From NCBI GenBank assembly GCA_902793405.1, contig CADBDH010000021.1, positions 20,600 through 84,599 on the forward strand: DNA of 64,000 bases, given 5' to 3'. A model generated the notes under the pieces. The model was not told where the DNA came from. It saw only the letters and a list, made by a program, of their open reading frames with translations, and searched no databases. Shown here piece after piece: positions 7,638 to 17,000 of this stretch (positions are counted from its first letter, which is position 1; each line of letters starts with the position of its first letter). The position numbers and the translations under genes are program-made. This DNA comes from an uncultured Bacteroidales bacterium. GTDB taxonomy: Bacteria > Bacteroidota > Bacteroidia > Bacteroidales > Muribaculaceae.

Positions 7638-9323
7638 CTAGTAGTGGAAGCTGCTGCCTCCCAGGAATTCTCGCAGTAAGCTCGTGCTGGGGATATCTTT
7701 CTCGTCCAGCGGTTCGAAATAATTCAAGAATTTTATCAGACGGGAAGCCACGGCATACTCGGGCGTGCTGGAAGGAACCTGCTCGAGAATGGGCAGCGCA
7801 TGGTTCTTCATCGCCGACAATTCAAACAGCAGCGATGAGTTGAACATGGCATCGGCATTCTCGCTGAAGGGCATGATCCACTTGTTCTCGCCACGGCGCA
7901 CGCTGGGCCATCGCTTGATGGTGTCGAGCGCACTGCTGCCACGATACTTGTGATCACGCACGATGCGACGCAACAGGCGGTTATCGTAGGTACCGATCCA
8001 GTTATGGTCGTCGATGTTGAGCGTGGTCAACGCCGACACAAACAGGCGGAACTTCTGATTCTCGGGAATGTTGCGTGTGAGTTCGGGATTGAGGCCATGG
8101 ATGCCTTCCATGAGCAGGATGTCGCCATCCTCGAGCTTGAGCGTGTTGCCCAAGTACTCTCGTTCTCCCTTCTTGAAGTTGTAGGTGGGCATAGCCACTT
8201 CCTTGCCGGCAAGCAGATCGGTCACGTCCTTGTTGAACTGCTCCAGGTCAAGGGCATAGAGCGACTCGTAGTCGTAGTCGCCCGTCTCGTCGCGCGGCGT
8301 GCGCTCGCGGTTGATGAAGTAGTTGTCCAGCTCAACGACCTTGGGCACAATGAAGTTGGTTATCAGCTGGATAGCCAAGCGCTTAGACGAAGTGGTCTTG
8401 CCGCTGGACGACGGTCCGGCAATGAGCACAACGCGTGCCCCACCCTCGTGGTAGCGGCGAGTGATCTCGTCGGCAATCTGGATGAAGTATTTGTTGTGCA
8501 GGGCTTCCACAACATTGATAAGCAATGGTGCGTGACCGCCCTTGATGGCCCGGTTGAGCTCACCAACGTCACCCAACCGGATGATTTGGTTGAACTTGAC
8601 GTGGTCGGTGAAAGCGTTGAACAGCTTGGGCTGGGGTTCCCACTTAGCCACCTGGTCGATGTTGTAACGGTCAGGACCCAACAACAGCAAACCCTTCTCG
8701 TAGGGCAGCAGGTCAAAGACTTTCAACATGCCCGTCGAGGGCACCAGCGGACCGTAGAAGCTGTCGATAATGTCGCCGAGCTTATAATAGACGGTATACA
8801 GCTGATTGATGCCCTCAAGCAACCGCACCTTGTCCTCGAGGCCCTGTTTGCGGAACATTTCGATGACATCGGTCGTGAGACGCTCGCGGCGCAAGAATGG
8901 AATGTCTTCCTCGACGATTTCGGTCATGCGCTGCTTGAGTTGGACGACGACCTCGGGCGTCAAGAATTCCTCCTCATGCTTGATTTGGCAATAGTGACCG
9001 TTGCTGATGCTGTGCTGGATACACAGGCGCTTGCCGGGGTACAGGTCGTTGAGCGCCTTGTAAAGCACCATGCACAACGAGCGCGTGTACACGCGGTAAC
9101 CCCCATTGGACACAACATCGATGAACTCGACATGCTTGGGCGAGAATACGGGATAATGCAGATCTTCAACCTTGTTGTTGACAAGCACGCACACAGCATC
9201 ACCCTTGAGGCCGACGCGCCCCTTGATGGTCTCATACAGATCGATGAGTGCGTCGCCACCGTCAATGCTCAGGTACTCGTTCGTGTTCTTGCAGAACACC
9301 TTGAGTTCATCGTATTTTTTCAT
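7638..9323 (-). CDS. nucleoside kinase with N-terminal TGS / ThrRS-like domain
   Basis: 561 residues. Residues about 1-60 form a TGS-like domain. They are followed by a region resembling the second additional domain of threonyl-tRNA synthetase (HSISNGHYCQI near residue 105). The kinase half has Walker A GPSSSGKTTSS near 305, ELDNYFINRERTPRD, YNFKKGER, LLMEGIHGLNP and NRLLRRIVRDHKYRGSSA. This fused architecture is common in Bacteroidota and Firmicutes and is usually annotated as uridine kinase; its exact substrate is uncertain. A TAACTTTG promoter box lies just upstream (minus strand of 9356-9363). Confidence 0.9.
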   Translation of the reverse strand: MKKYDELKVFCKNTNEYLSIDGGDALIDLYETIKGRVGLKGDAVCVLVNNKVEDLHYPVFSPKHVEFIDVVSNGGYRVYTRSLCMVLYKALNDLYPGKRLCIQHSISNGHYCQIKHEEEFLTPEVVVQLKQRMTEIVEEDIPFLRRERLTTDVIEMFRKQGLEDKVRLLEGINQLYTVYYKLGDIIDSFYGPLVPSTGMLKVFDLLPYEKGLLLLGPDRYNIDQVAKWEPQPKLFNAFTDHVKFNQIIRLGDVGELNRAIKGGHAPLLINVVEALHNKYFIQIADEITRRYHEGGARVVLIAGPSSSGKTTSSKRLAIQLITNFIVPKVVELDNYFINRERTPRDETGDYDYESLYALDLEQFNKDVTDLLAGKEVAMPTYNFKKGEREYLGNTLKLEDGDILLMEGIHGLNPELTRNIPENQKFRLFVSALTTLNIDDHNWIGTYDNRLLRRIVRDHKYRGSSALDTIKRWPSVRRGENKWIMPFSENADAMFNSSLLFELSAMKNHALPILEQVPSSTPEYAVASRLIKFLNYFEPLDEKDIPSTSLLREFLGGSSFHY

Positions 9324-9355
9324 ACATGTGCCAGTGCTTACGGGTTTATGAGGTG

Positions 9356-9363
9356 CAAAGTTA
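9356..9363 (-). promoter_or_regulatory. -7 element of the TGS-kinase gene
   Basis: TAACTTTG on the minus strand, 33 bp before the ATG at 9323. Confidence 0.6.
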
Positions 9364-9459
9364 CTAAAAAATCCCTAAAACCAGTGAGCATTTTACAACA
9401 AAACGCTTGAAAAAGGCATTTTTTTCGTTTTTATGGACATGGATATGAACAGATTGTCT

Positions 9460-9467
9460 TACCTTTG
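9460..9467 (+). promoter_or_regulatory. -7 element of the metallo-hydrolase gene
   Basis: TACCTTTG, 30 bp upstream of the ATG at 9497. It fits a start at 9497 rather than the in-frame TTG at 9491. Confidence 0.6.
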
Positions 9468-9496
9468 GACAAAAAGTTTAACCATTCTAATTGACA

Positions 9497-10246
9497 ATGA
9501 AAACGAAATTATTGATTATGGCAATGATGATTGTTGGCGCCATGTGCGGTTGCACAGCGCAGGAGAATGAAGCAGGTTGTGACGTGTTCAAGACGCATAA
9601 CGGCACGACGGTGAAGATGTACTGCATCAAGCACGGCAGCGTCAGGATGCAAGTGGGCGACAAGTGGATCTATGTAGATCCTGTCACAACGGCTGTCAAG
9701 CCCGTGACCGACTACTCCACCCTGCCCAAGGCCGATTACATCCTGGTGACGCACGAGCATTTTGACCACCTGGACTCGGTGGCCATCAACCAGTTGAGCA
9801 AAGAGGGCACCATGCTCATCACCAATGCCCGCTGCCACGAGATACTGGGCGGCAAGGGCAAGGTGATGGCCAACGGCGACTTCCTTGAATTACCCAATGG
9901 CTGGACCGTTGACGCCGTGCCTGCCTACAACACCTCGCCCGACAAGCAGCAGTTCCACCCCAAGGGCCGTGACAACGGCTTTGTGCTCACCATCGAGGGC
10001 ATGCGCATCTACATCGCCGGCGACACCGAGGACTACCCCGAGATGAGCACCATCAAGGACATCGACGTGGCCTTCCTGCCCTGCAACCTGCCCTACACGA
10101 TGACGCCCGAGCAGTGCTCACACGCCGCCACGATGATCAAGCCCGCCGTGCTCTTCCCCTACCACTACGGCCAGACCGACATCCAGCAGGTAGTCAAACT
10201 GCTGGAAGGCAGCGGCATCGACGTCCGCATCCGCAATTACCAGTAA
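9497..10246 (+). CDS. MBL-fold metallo-hydrolase, UlaG-like, exported
   Basis: 249 residues from ATG 9497; a TTG six bases earlier is a poorer start. The N-terminus is hydrophobic and ends in AMCGC, so it is probably a lipoprotein. The metallo-beta-lactamase core is clear: VTHEHFDHLDS (HxHxDH) near residue 95, GDTEDY as the later Asp ligand, and FPYHYGQ as the final His. Similar exported UlaG/YfiR-type hydrolases occur widely in Bacteroidales; the substrate is unknown. It is monocistronic, with its own promoter and terminator. Confidence 0.88.
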   Translation: MKTKLLIMAMMIVGAMCGCTAQENEAGCDVFKTHNGTTVKMYCIKHGSVRMQVGDKWIYVDPVTTAVKPVTDYSTLPKADYILVTHEHFDHLDSVAINQLSKEGTMLITNARCHEILGGKGKVMANGDFLELPNGWTVDAVPAYNTSPDKQQFHPKGRDNGFVLTIEGMRIYIAGDTEDYPEMSTIKDIDVAFLPCNLPYTMTPEQCSHAATMIKPAVLFPYHYGQTDIQQVVKLLEGSGIDVRIRNYQ

Positions 10247-10274
10247 AAAACCAACCAAGAAAGTAAAAAACAGT

Positions 10275-10310
10275 TCGGAAAAGTGTTGTAAGAATTCACT
10301 TTTCCGAGCT
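10275..10310 (+). terminator. terminator of metallo-hydrolase gene
   Basis: TCGGAAAAGTG pairs with CACTTTTCCGA (11 bp), followed by the T-rich GCTATTTTGTG. Confidence 0.7.
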
Positions 10311-10333
10311 ATTTTGTGTTATCCTCAATACGG

Positions 10334-11767
10334 CTAGTCTTTATCTGGCAGCTCGACAAAGAGGTCATCTAGAGTGATAATGCGTCTTGAAATCTCGGAG
10401 TAACCAGTTGATTTCATACCCTTTGTGGTAATGATGATGGTTTGTGTCCCTTTCTTGCATTTGGTCTCTCGTACAAAGGTTTCAACGCGGTTTAAAATCC
10501 GCTCATATTCATCCTTGGAAAGAGAATACTCTGTTCTGGAATATTTCACTTCACAAATAGTCACAATGCCATCGGCACGATCAATGATAATGTCTATCTG
10601 AGCTGCCGGTGAGCTCTCTTTACTGCGCCAGGAATAAAAATCGGTGTGGATAACATCGAGCCTTAATGCATATATAATCTGCTGGATGTGACTCATGCAG
10701 ACACGCTCGTAAGCAAGACCATACCATGTGTTCTGAGTTGGGGTCCCTATCATATTGCGCCAGTAGTGTATGTCTGTCACATGGCGTCGCACAAATTGGT
10801 GATAAAACAATGTATAGAAGTCAATGAGCTGATAAATTCCAGCATTTGCTTTCATTCCATTGTTGTACAATCTCACGAAATCGCAGCACAGCAAATCGTC
10901 AAGCATATCGCCCAAGTGCCCATTATTGGGAACCTTTAGCATCTCGGCGATTTGCTTGCGGGTAAGGCCTTTTTTATGTTCTGCTAACAGTTTTACGATA
11001 CCCATATATTTTTCAGGATGACGATATAGGGACCGAAACAGCCTATTGTATTCATCCCTCATTACTGGGTTTTCTCCAAAGAAGAGTTTATCAATATTCT
11101 CAGCGGCACTATATTCCATGTTCACCAACCCTAAATAGTAGGGGACACCACCCATTGCCATATAAATCTGCAATATCGAAAGCCTATCCCAATTGGATCC
11201 CTGCTCAGCAAAGAATTGCTCTGTTTGATATAATGAAAACGGTTTGAGGTGCATTTCATGGGTGACACGATTGTGCAACCCTCCCCTATTGTTGATGACA
11301 TTACGTATCATCCATGATGTAGCAGACCCACACACGATGAGCATCATGTTATCAATCCAGGAAGCCAAACTGTTCCAGAAGTAATCCAAAGCAGGCACAA
11401 ATCCTGAATTCCGAGTCTCAAAACAAGGTAATTCATCAATAAAGACAATGCATCGACGATGTTGGTGCTCACTCTTGTTTTTCAGCAACTCACCTAATGC
11501 GGCAAACGCCTGCATCCATGTAGTGGCATTGGGCCCAGTATATCCATATCGCTTCAACGCTAAATTGAAGGCTTCCAATTCGTTTTTAAATGTCCCATTA
11601 ATGATTCCCGTTACATAAAAGTCAAACTGATCCTGAAAATGTTTCCTGATCAAGAATGTCTTCCCTACCCTGCGCCGACCATAAATCGCGATAAACTCAG
11701 GGCGGTCACTCATCATGTATTTGTTGAGCAACGCTGTTTCCTTTTCTCGTCCCACTAATTTTTCCAT
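10334..11767 (-). CDS. AAA ATPase with PD-(D/E)xK-like C-terminus (ATPase_2/DUF234 type)
   Basis: 477 residues from ATG 11767. A GTG nine codons upstream is in frame but overlaps the -7 box. Walker A GRRRVGKT is at residues 30-37 and Walker B IVFIDELP near 108. A GSATSWM sensor-type segment and a winged-helix stretch (KGLTRKQIAEML) follow. The C-terminal domain contains AQIDIIIDRADGIVTICEVKYS, a D...ExK arrangement like restriction-type nucleases. Such ATPases are common as solitary accessory genes in Bacteroidales, with unclear function. Lower GC than neighbours and an inverted-repeat region upstream suggest horizontal acquisition. Confidence 0.85.
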   Translation of the reverse strand: MEKLVGREKETALLNKYMMSDRPEFIAIYGRRRVGKTFLIRKHFQDQFDFYVTGIINGTFKNELEAFNLALKRYGYTGPNATTWMQAFAALGELLKNKSEHQHRRCIVFIDELPCFETRNSGFVPALDYFWNSLASWIDNMMLIVCGSATSWMIRNVINNRGGLHNRVTHEMHLKPFSLYQTEQFFAEQGSNWDRLSILQIYMAMGGVPYYLGLVNMEYSAAENIDKLFFGENPVMRDEYNRLFRSLYRHPEKYMGIVKLLAEHKKGLTRKQIAEMLKVPNNGHLGDMLDDLLCCDFVRLYNNGMKANAGIYQLIDFYTLFYHQFVRRHVTDIHYWRNMIGTPTQNTWYGLAYERVCMSHIQQIIYALRLDVIHTDFYSWRSKESSPAAQIDIIIDRADGIVTICEVKYSRTEYSLSKDEYERILNRVETFVRETKCKKGTQTIIITTKGMKSTGYSEISRRIITLDDLFVELPDKD

Positions 11768-11793
11768 ATTGCCATGATGTTGATTGAACGCCA

Positions 11794-11801
11794 CAAATTT
11801 A
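11794..11801 (-). promoter_or_regulatory. -7 element of the ATPase gene
   Basis: TAAATTTG on the minus strand, 26 bp before ATG 11767. It overlaps the alternative GTG start, which argues for the ATG. Confidence 0.55.
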
Positions 11802-11821
11802 AAACTTATTTTTTAATAAAG

Positions 11822-12031
11822 CGTTTTCAATTGGGCGAAAAGTGTATTTATTTTGCAACTTTCGCCCGATTGAGTAAGTCATTAAAGGATATTTTGCCCT
11901 GAGAATCCACAAAAACCACATTCAATATGCAGGTTTACATAGCTTTATCACTATTATCCTATTTATTAGCTTTATACATTCAATCGGGCGAAAAATACAA
12001 AAATAACGAACTTTTCGCCCAATTGAAAACG
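11822..12031. repeat. nested inverted repeat, about 210 bp
   Basis: The outer 22-bp arms at 11822-11843 and 12010-12031 are perfect reverse complements (core TTTTCAATTGGGCGAAAA). Inner arms at 11860-11873 and 11980-11993 also pair perfectly (TTTCGCCCGATTGA). The bases between outer and inner arms are partly matched too, so each side is an imperfect arm of roughly 52 bp. There is no coding frame inside. It could be a MITE-like element or an operator region for the adjacent ATPase. Confidence 0.75.
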
Positions 12032-12047
12032 TTTGGCAGAGAAAGAG

Positions 12048-12087
12048 AACTGCCGCCGTGTCGAGATGAATCGACGCGACGGCAGTT
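12048..12087. terminator. hairpin between ATPase region and susD
   Basis: AACTGCCG pairs with CGGCAGTT, with a GTCGA/TCGAC inner stem. TTGTTTTGATT follows on the plus strand. A terminator-like structure. Confidence 0.5.
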
Positions 12088-12154
12088 GTTTTGATTGCGG
12101 TTATCTCGAGGAGGGCGGTGGAGGCCTTTGACCTCTAAGCCCTACACTCTAAAC

Positions 12155-12191
12155 TTCAAGGGTATCAAACAGTGGGCTTGATACCCTTGAA
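12155..12191 (-). terminator. terminator of susC-susD operon 1
   Basis: A perfect 14-bp stem (TTCAAGGGTATCAA and its complement) with a 9-nt loop lies 6 bp after the susD stop on the minus strand. Confidence 0.75.
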
Positions 12192-12197
12192 TAAGGT

Positions 12198-13910
12198 TTA
12201 CCAACCAGGGTTCTGGCTCGTGCCACCCTTGCTCAGCGTAATCTGGTTGCTGGGGATGGGGCACAGGTAGTACTTCTTGTCGAAGATACGCTGTTTCGAT
12301 ACCGGAATCACATAGCCCTGAGCATCCAGGTTGAAGGTCGGGTCGAGATCTACTACACCAGCCAGGAAAGCACCGCGGTTGATGTTGGGATGATCCTGGG
12401 TGTCGAGGAGGTCAAGCTTGTGCCAGCGGACGAGGTCCCAATAACGGTACCAGTTGTCGGCCATGAGCTCACAACGACGGGTGCGGCGGATTTCCCACAA
12501 CAGGTTGCTAACGTCCATGTTGTTGGCGGGGTCGGTAGCAGGATTCATGGTCATACCGGGCAGACCGGCACGGGCCTGCAGCTTGTTGACGCTGATATCC
12601 AGGTCAGACTGGTTGAGGGTGCCCAATTCGGCCTTGGCCTCGGCATAGTTCAGATAGATGACTGCCAGCCAGTAGATGGGAGCATCGGTGTAGTTCTTAC
12701 CGGTGTTGATTCGGTAGTCCACTTCCATCTGTACATTATCATACTTGGCAATGTTGTAACCCGTCGATGAGGTCATCAGCATCGAGTTGGAGCGAACCCA
12801 ACCATGGCCCTTGAAGCACAGATACGGATCCAGCAGGACGCTCAAGCGCTTGTCGCGGTTGGCGAGCATGCCACGGATGCTGTAAGCATTGTTGGAGGGA
12901 TCAAGCTGGGGATGATCATCGGTGTTATATGCAGTGGTATACAGGGGCTTGCCGTCCAGGAACAGGAAGGCCTCGACAGCGTCCTTGCTGATACCGCGCT
13001 GCTGTGACGACGAAGCGGTGTAGTCGGCCGTGGAGTGCATGAGCTGATCCTTCACATAGTTGCGGAAGAAGATCACCTCAGAGTTCTTGCTCAGGTCAAG
13101 CGAGTTGTACACCTCGCCATAGTTGGCCGTGAGGCTGTACTTGCCCGAGTTCATGATCTGCTGTGAAGCGTCAACGCACTCGTTAAGGTACTTCTGGGCG
13201 CGGGTAGCGTCGGCTGCCTTGCCGTTCTCGTCTTCAGTGCGGTACTTGCAATAGGTACCCTCAAACAGGCAGATGTCGCTCTTCATGGCAAGTGCCATGT
13301 CCTTGCTCCATGAGTTCTTGCCACCGGCACCCAGGTTCTGGATTGCAAAGTTCAGATCGTCGAGCACAAAGTCCATGACACGGTCACGGTCGGTGCGAGG
13401 ACCATAAACAACATCGCTCTGAGCCACGGGGTCGAGGATAACCTCTTCGAGCAGATTGACATCACCATACATGCGCACGAGCTGGTAGTACTGCCATGCG
13501 CGGTTCAGGCGGCCAACAGCGACATAATAGTTCTTCTCGCTATCGAGCAGAGTAGAATTCTTCAAACCGGTCAACATGTAGTTGCAGCGGCGGATTTCGG
13601 TGTAGGGAGTGCTCCAGTAAGTGGAAGTACCGGGAACAGTGGTGAACATCCAATCGTCGAAGCTAGGATTCACCTGGTCGTCGCTCAGGCTCTTGAAATA
13701 GAACCAGCCCGAGCCGCCACCTTGGCCATATCCAACATAGTTCTCATACAGGACGTTGCTGTAGCTGGCCACCTGATTGGTATTGCTCCAAAATTCGGGT
13801 CCAAGCTCAAACTTGGTGCGCTCGTTCTTGGTGAGCATATCGTCACATGATGACAACGAGATGAGAGCGGCACCCAGTCCACAAAGTATAATTGATTTGA
13901 AAAGTTTCAT
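12198..13910 (-). CDS. SusD/RagB outer-membrane lipoprotein (operon 1)
   Basis: 570 residues. The lipobox SLSSC gives a lipid-anchored Cys near residue 22. SusD-type TPR helices follow (GRLNRAWQYYQLVRMYGDVNLLEE; ALAMKSDICLFEGTYCKY). The C-terminal RagB/SusD block has WLAVIYLNYAEAKAELG, LLWEIRRTRRCELMADNWYRYWDLVRW and the terminal CPIPSNQI. SusD proteins sit as a lid over their SusC barrel at the cell surface and capture the nutrient. It lies 129 bp downstream of its SusC. The first codons match those of the SusD genes at 22254 and 28450. The substrate is unknown; no polysaccharide-degrading gene is adjacent. Confidence 0.93.
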   Translation of the reverse strand: MKLFKSIILCGLGAALISLSSCDDMLTKNERTKFELGPEFWSNTNQVASYSNVLYENYVGYGQGGGSGWFYFKSLSDDQVNPSFDDWMFTTVPGTSTYWSTPYTEIRRCNYMLTGLKNSTLLDSEKNYYVAVGRLNRAWQYYQLVRMYGDVNLLEEVILDPVAQSDVVYGPRTDRDRVMDFVLDDLNFAIQNLGAGGKNSWSKDMALAMKSDICLFEGTYCKYRTEDENGKAADATRAQKYLNECVDASQQIMNSGKYSLTANYGEVYNSLDLSKNSEVIFFRNYVKDQLMHSTADYTASSSQQRGISKDAVEAFLFLDGKPLYTTAYNTDDHPQLDPSNNAYSIRGMLANRDKRLSVLLDPYLCFKGHGWVRSNSMLMTSSTGYNIAKYDNVQMEVDYRINTGKNYTDAPIYWLAVIYLNYAEAKAELGTLNQSDLDISVNKLQARAGLPGMTMNPATDPANNMDVSNLLWEIRRTRRCELMADNWYRYWDLVRWHKLDLLDTQDHPNINRGAFLAGVVDLDPTFNLDAQGYVIPVSKQRIFDKKYYLCPIPSNQITLSKGGTSQNPGW

Positions 13911-14039
13911 ATTATCTTCTTTTTTAGTTGTAAGTTTTAAGTCGTAAGTTTTAAGTATGAATAGTATCGCCTGAGAACTGTATCGTCATGAGGTAATATT
14001 ACTTAAAACCAAAAACTTAAAACTAAAAACTGATTAATC
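13911..14039 (-). repeat. susC-susD intercistronic spacer, class 1, inverted copy
   Basis: Built of AGTTTTAAGT-type units whose two halves pair into a long hairpin. Read on the minus strand it matches the spacer at 22124-22253 with about two differences in roughly 130 bases. Confidence 0.85.
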
Positions 14040-17000
14040 TTACTTCACGATGATTTCGCAGATAGAAACGCGGTTCCAGCTCAGTTCATCAAACATTTCG
14101 CTGATGCCCTGACCCTGGGCGTTGATGCGCTTGGCATCGATGCCATACTTCTTCACGAGCATATCCTTCACGCTGGCGGCACGGCCGTTGGCAAGGGTAA
14201 TGTTGCGCTCGATGGGACCGTCCTTGGAGGCGTAACCGTTGATGGTGCAGGTAGCCTCGGGATGGCTCTTCATGTAAGCGGCGATGCGCTCAACGTTGGG
14301 CTGCTGGTCGGCATATACTGCCATCGAGTTGATGGGGAAGTGAACCAGGATGGTCATGTACTGCAATGACTTGTCGATCATGCCGATCTTGCTCTTCTGG
14401 CAATCGTTCAGGTCCTTCTGGAGCTGACTGTTGCGGTTGTTGGCAGCGTTGAGCTGGTTCTGCAGCTCGGCGATGCGGGCATTGTAAGCGCTCTCGGCAT
14501 TAGCGAGCTGTGAGCGCAGGTCATTGATCTGAGCGTTCAGGAGACCATTGTCGCCAGGAGCGGCGGTAACGGCAGCACTGCGGCTGGTGCCGAAGGTCAC
14601 TTGCAGACCCACCGACCAAGTGCGGTTGATGGGATAGGTGCGGCCCCAGGTACCGTAACCCAGAGAACCCTGACCGGCGTTCATCTCGGGGTCGATGGGG
14701 AGCTTGCCGCTGCCCTTGTGGAGCAGACACAGGTTGTTCACACTACCGTAAACACGCAGCTTGTCGATAAAGGCCTTGCGGGTCAGGTTCTCGGGCAGGG
14801 TGTAACCCAGCGTGATGTTCTTGAGGCGCAGGTAGCTCATGTCGACGAGGTACTTGGTCTGGGGATAGTAGTTGTGGCAGCCACCCTCACCCGAGAGGCC
14901 TACCACGTTACCAGCGAACTCGTTGCCGGGGAACAGGCAGGGGAAGTCGTTGTCCTCGCTGATGTTCACGACACCGTTCTCGGGATCATAGATATTGTAC
15001 TTGGTCTGGTTGGCAAAGATAGCCAAGTCGGCCGAACGCATCATCGGGAAGACGAAGGCTGACTGGGTCCACATGTCGCGCTTGCCCACACCCTGGAAGA
15101 AGACGTCAAGGTCAAAACCCTTGAAGTTGCCACCAACGTGGAAGCTGTACTCATAGCGAGGCATCATGTTACCGATGACCTTGAGGTCACCATGGTCTTC
15201 CTCGGTGCCCTTGCCGCCGTCAATCACGCCGTCACCGTTCAGGTCCTTGTACTTGATGTCACCAGGGCCGAAGACGAAGGTCTGGGTCTGGATGCCGGTC
15301 TGGTCGGCAACGCCGGGAGCATAGATCCACGAGCCGTCGTCATTCTTGCCGGTGAAGTCACGCTCGGTAAAGTAGCGGTCGGTCTCGAAGCCCCAGATGT
15401 CACCCCAGGTCATATCCTTGTAGGCATAAGCACTGTTGCAGGGGTAGCCAATCAGGTGCGAATCGTTGTTCCACTTGGTCACCTTGGTCTTGGCATCACC
15501 CACGCTGGCGCTGAAGTAAGCACCGAAGTCCTTGTTGAACTGCTTGCGCAGGTCCAGAGTAGCTTCCCAACCACGGGTACGGAGCTCACCGTTGTTGGTC
15601 ACAGGAGCGGCAGCACCCACTGCGGGAGGCAGTGCGGTACCAGGACCCAGCATGTCGCTGGTGGTGCGCTGATACCAGTCAAAGCCCAGGGTGAGGATAT
15701 CACCGAACAGACCCAGGTCGATACCGGCGTCCATGGTGGTGATGCGCTCCCAGGTCAGCGAGGAGTTCACCCATTTGGGCAGACCCAGCTCGGTCACCTT
15801 GGCACCATTCTCGTTGAGCCAATAGATGCTGCCCTGAGCAATGGGGCTGATGAGCGACTGGAACTGGTTCTCACCGACGGCCTCGTTACCGATGGTACCG
15901 TAAGAGAAACGCAGCTTACCGTTGTCCACGATGTGGCGCAGGCGGTCCCAGTACTTCTCCTGGGTGAAGCGGTAACCTACCGAGCCCGAGGGGAAGAATG
16001 CCCAGTGGTCATTCACGGGGAAGCTCGACGAACCGTCGTAGCGGCCGTTCAACTCGAGCAGGTAGATGCCCTTGTAGTCATAATTGATACGGCCAAAGTA
16101 GCCGGCGGTAGCCTTGTCAAAGGTGCTGCTGTTGATGTTCCACTTGGTCTGGTCACCATAGGTCAGCGCCATCTCGGGATAGGCCTCGCTATAGAGCTGG
16201 GGCCTGTAGGCATAAAAGTAGTCGCTGGTGTAGTTGTCACCGTTGACACCCACCATGATGTTGAAGTTGTGGGCGTCGTTGAAGCTCTTGTTCCAGTTCA
16301 AGGTGGCGTTTGCAGCCCACTTGTTGCTCTTGCTGTTGTCGCGCCAGGCGTTGGTGTTACCGTCGTTCACGATCCACTGGGGAGTTACACCGCTCCAGTT
16401 GTAGCCATAGACGGTGTGGTCACTCGAACCGCTGTTCATGTTACCGATCTCATAGGTGAAGTCGGCATTCAAGGTCAGGTCCTTGGTGATGTGTACCGTG
16501 GTGAAGGCGGTCATGCTCAGGCGGTCCATCGTCACGTTCTTGCGGGCAGCCTGCTTCTGCATGGCGATTACGCGGAAGTCGAGCTGCTCACCCGTGGTGG
16601 GATCGGCAATCGTGCCGCTGGGGATAAAGAACGAACCCCAGCGCCAGATGTACTGGTACATGTTGTTCCAGGTATCGGCGCGTGAGAAGTGGCGGCGCGA
16701 GAAGTTGATGCGGGTACCAACGGTCAACCAGTCGGTCAAGTCGGTCGAGATGTTGGCAGCGGCATTGTAGCGCTTACGCATAGCGGGATTCCACTTCATG
16801 TTGTCCTCCTTGTAGTTGTAACCGAAGGACAGGTAGTAGGTGGTGCGGTTGCTGGCACCGCGAACCGACACGTTGTGGCCCTGAGAGGGTGCAGCGTGGT
16901 TGTACCAGATGTTCTGGATGTCATAGTCGGCATAGTACATGGGCTGGCTGCCGACGAAGCGGTAGTCACCCACATCACCGTCGCTTGCCCAGGGGCGCAT

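Noticed and set aside
7950-9410. 486-codon plus-strand frame opposite the TGS-kinase
   Set aside because: The minus-strand frame has clear kinase motifs; the plus frame is its shadow.
15138-16685. Long plus-strand frame opposite susC
   Set aside because: Antisense shadow of the GC-rich susC coding sequence; no family features.
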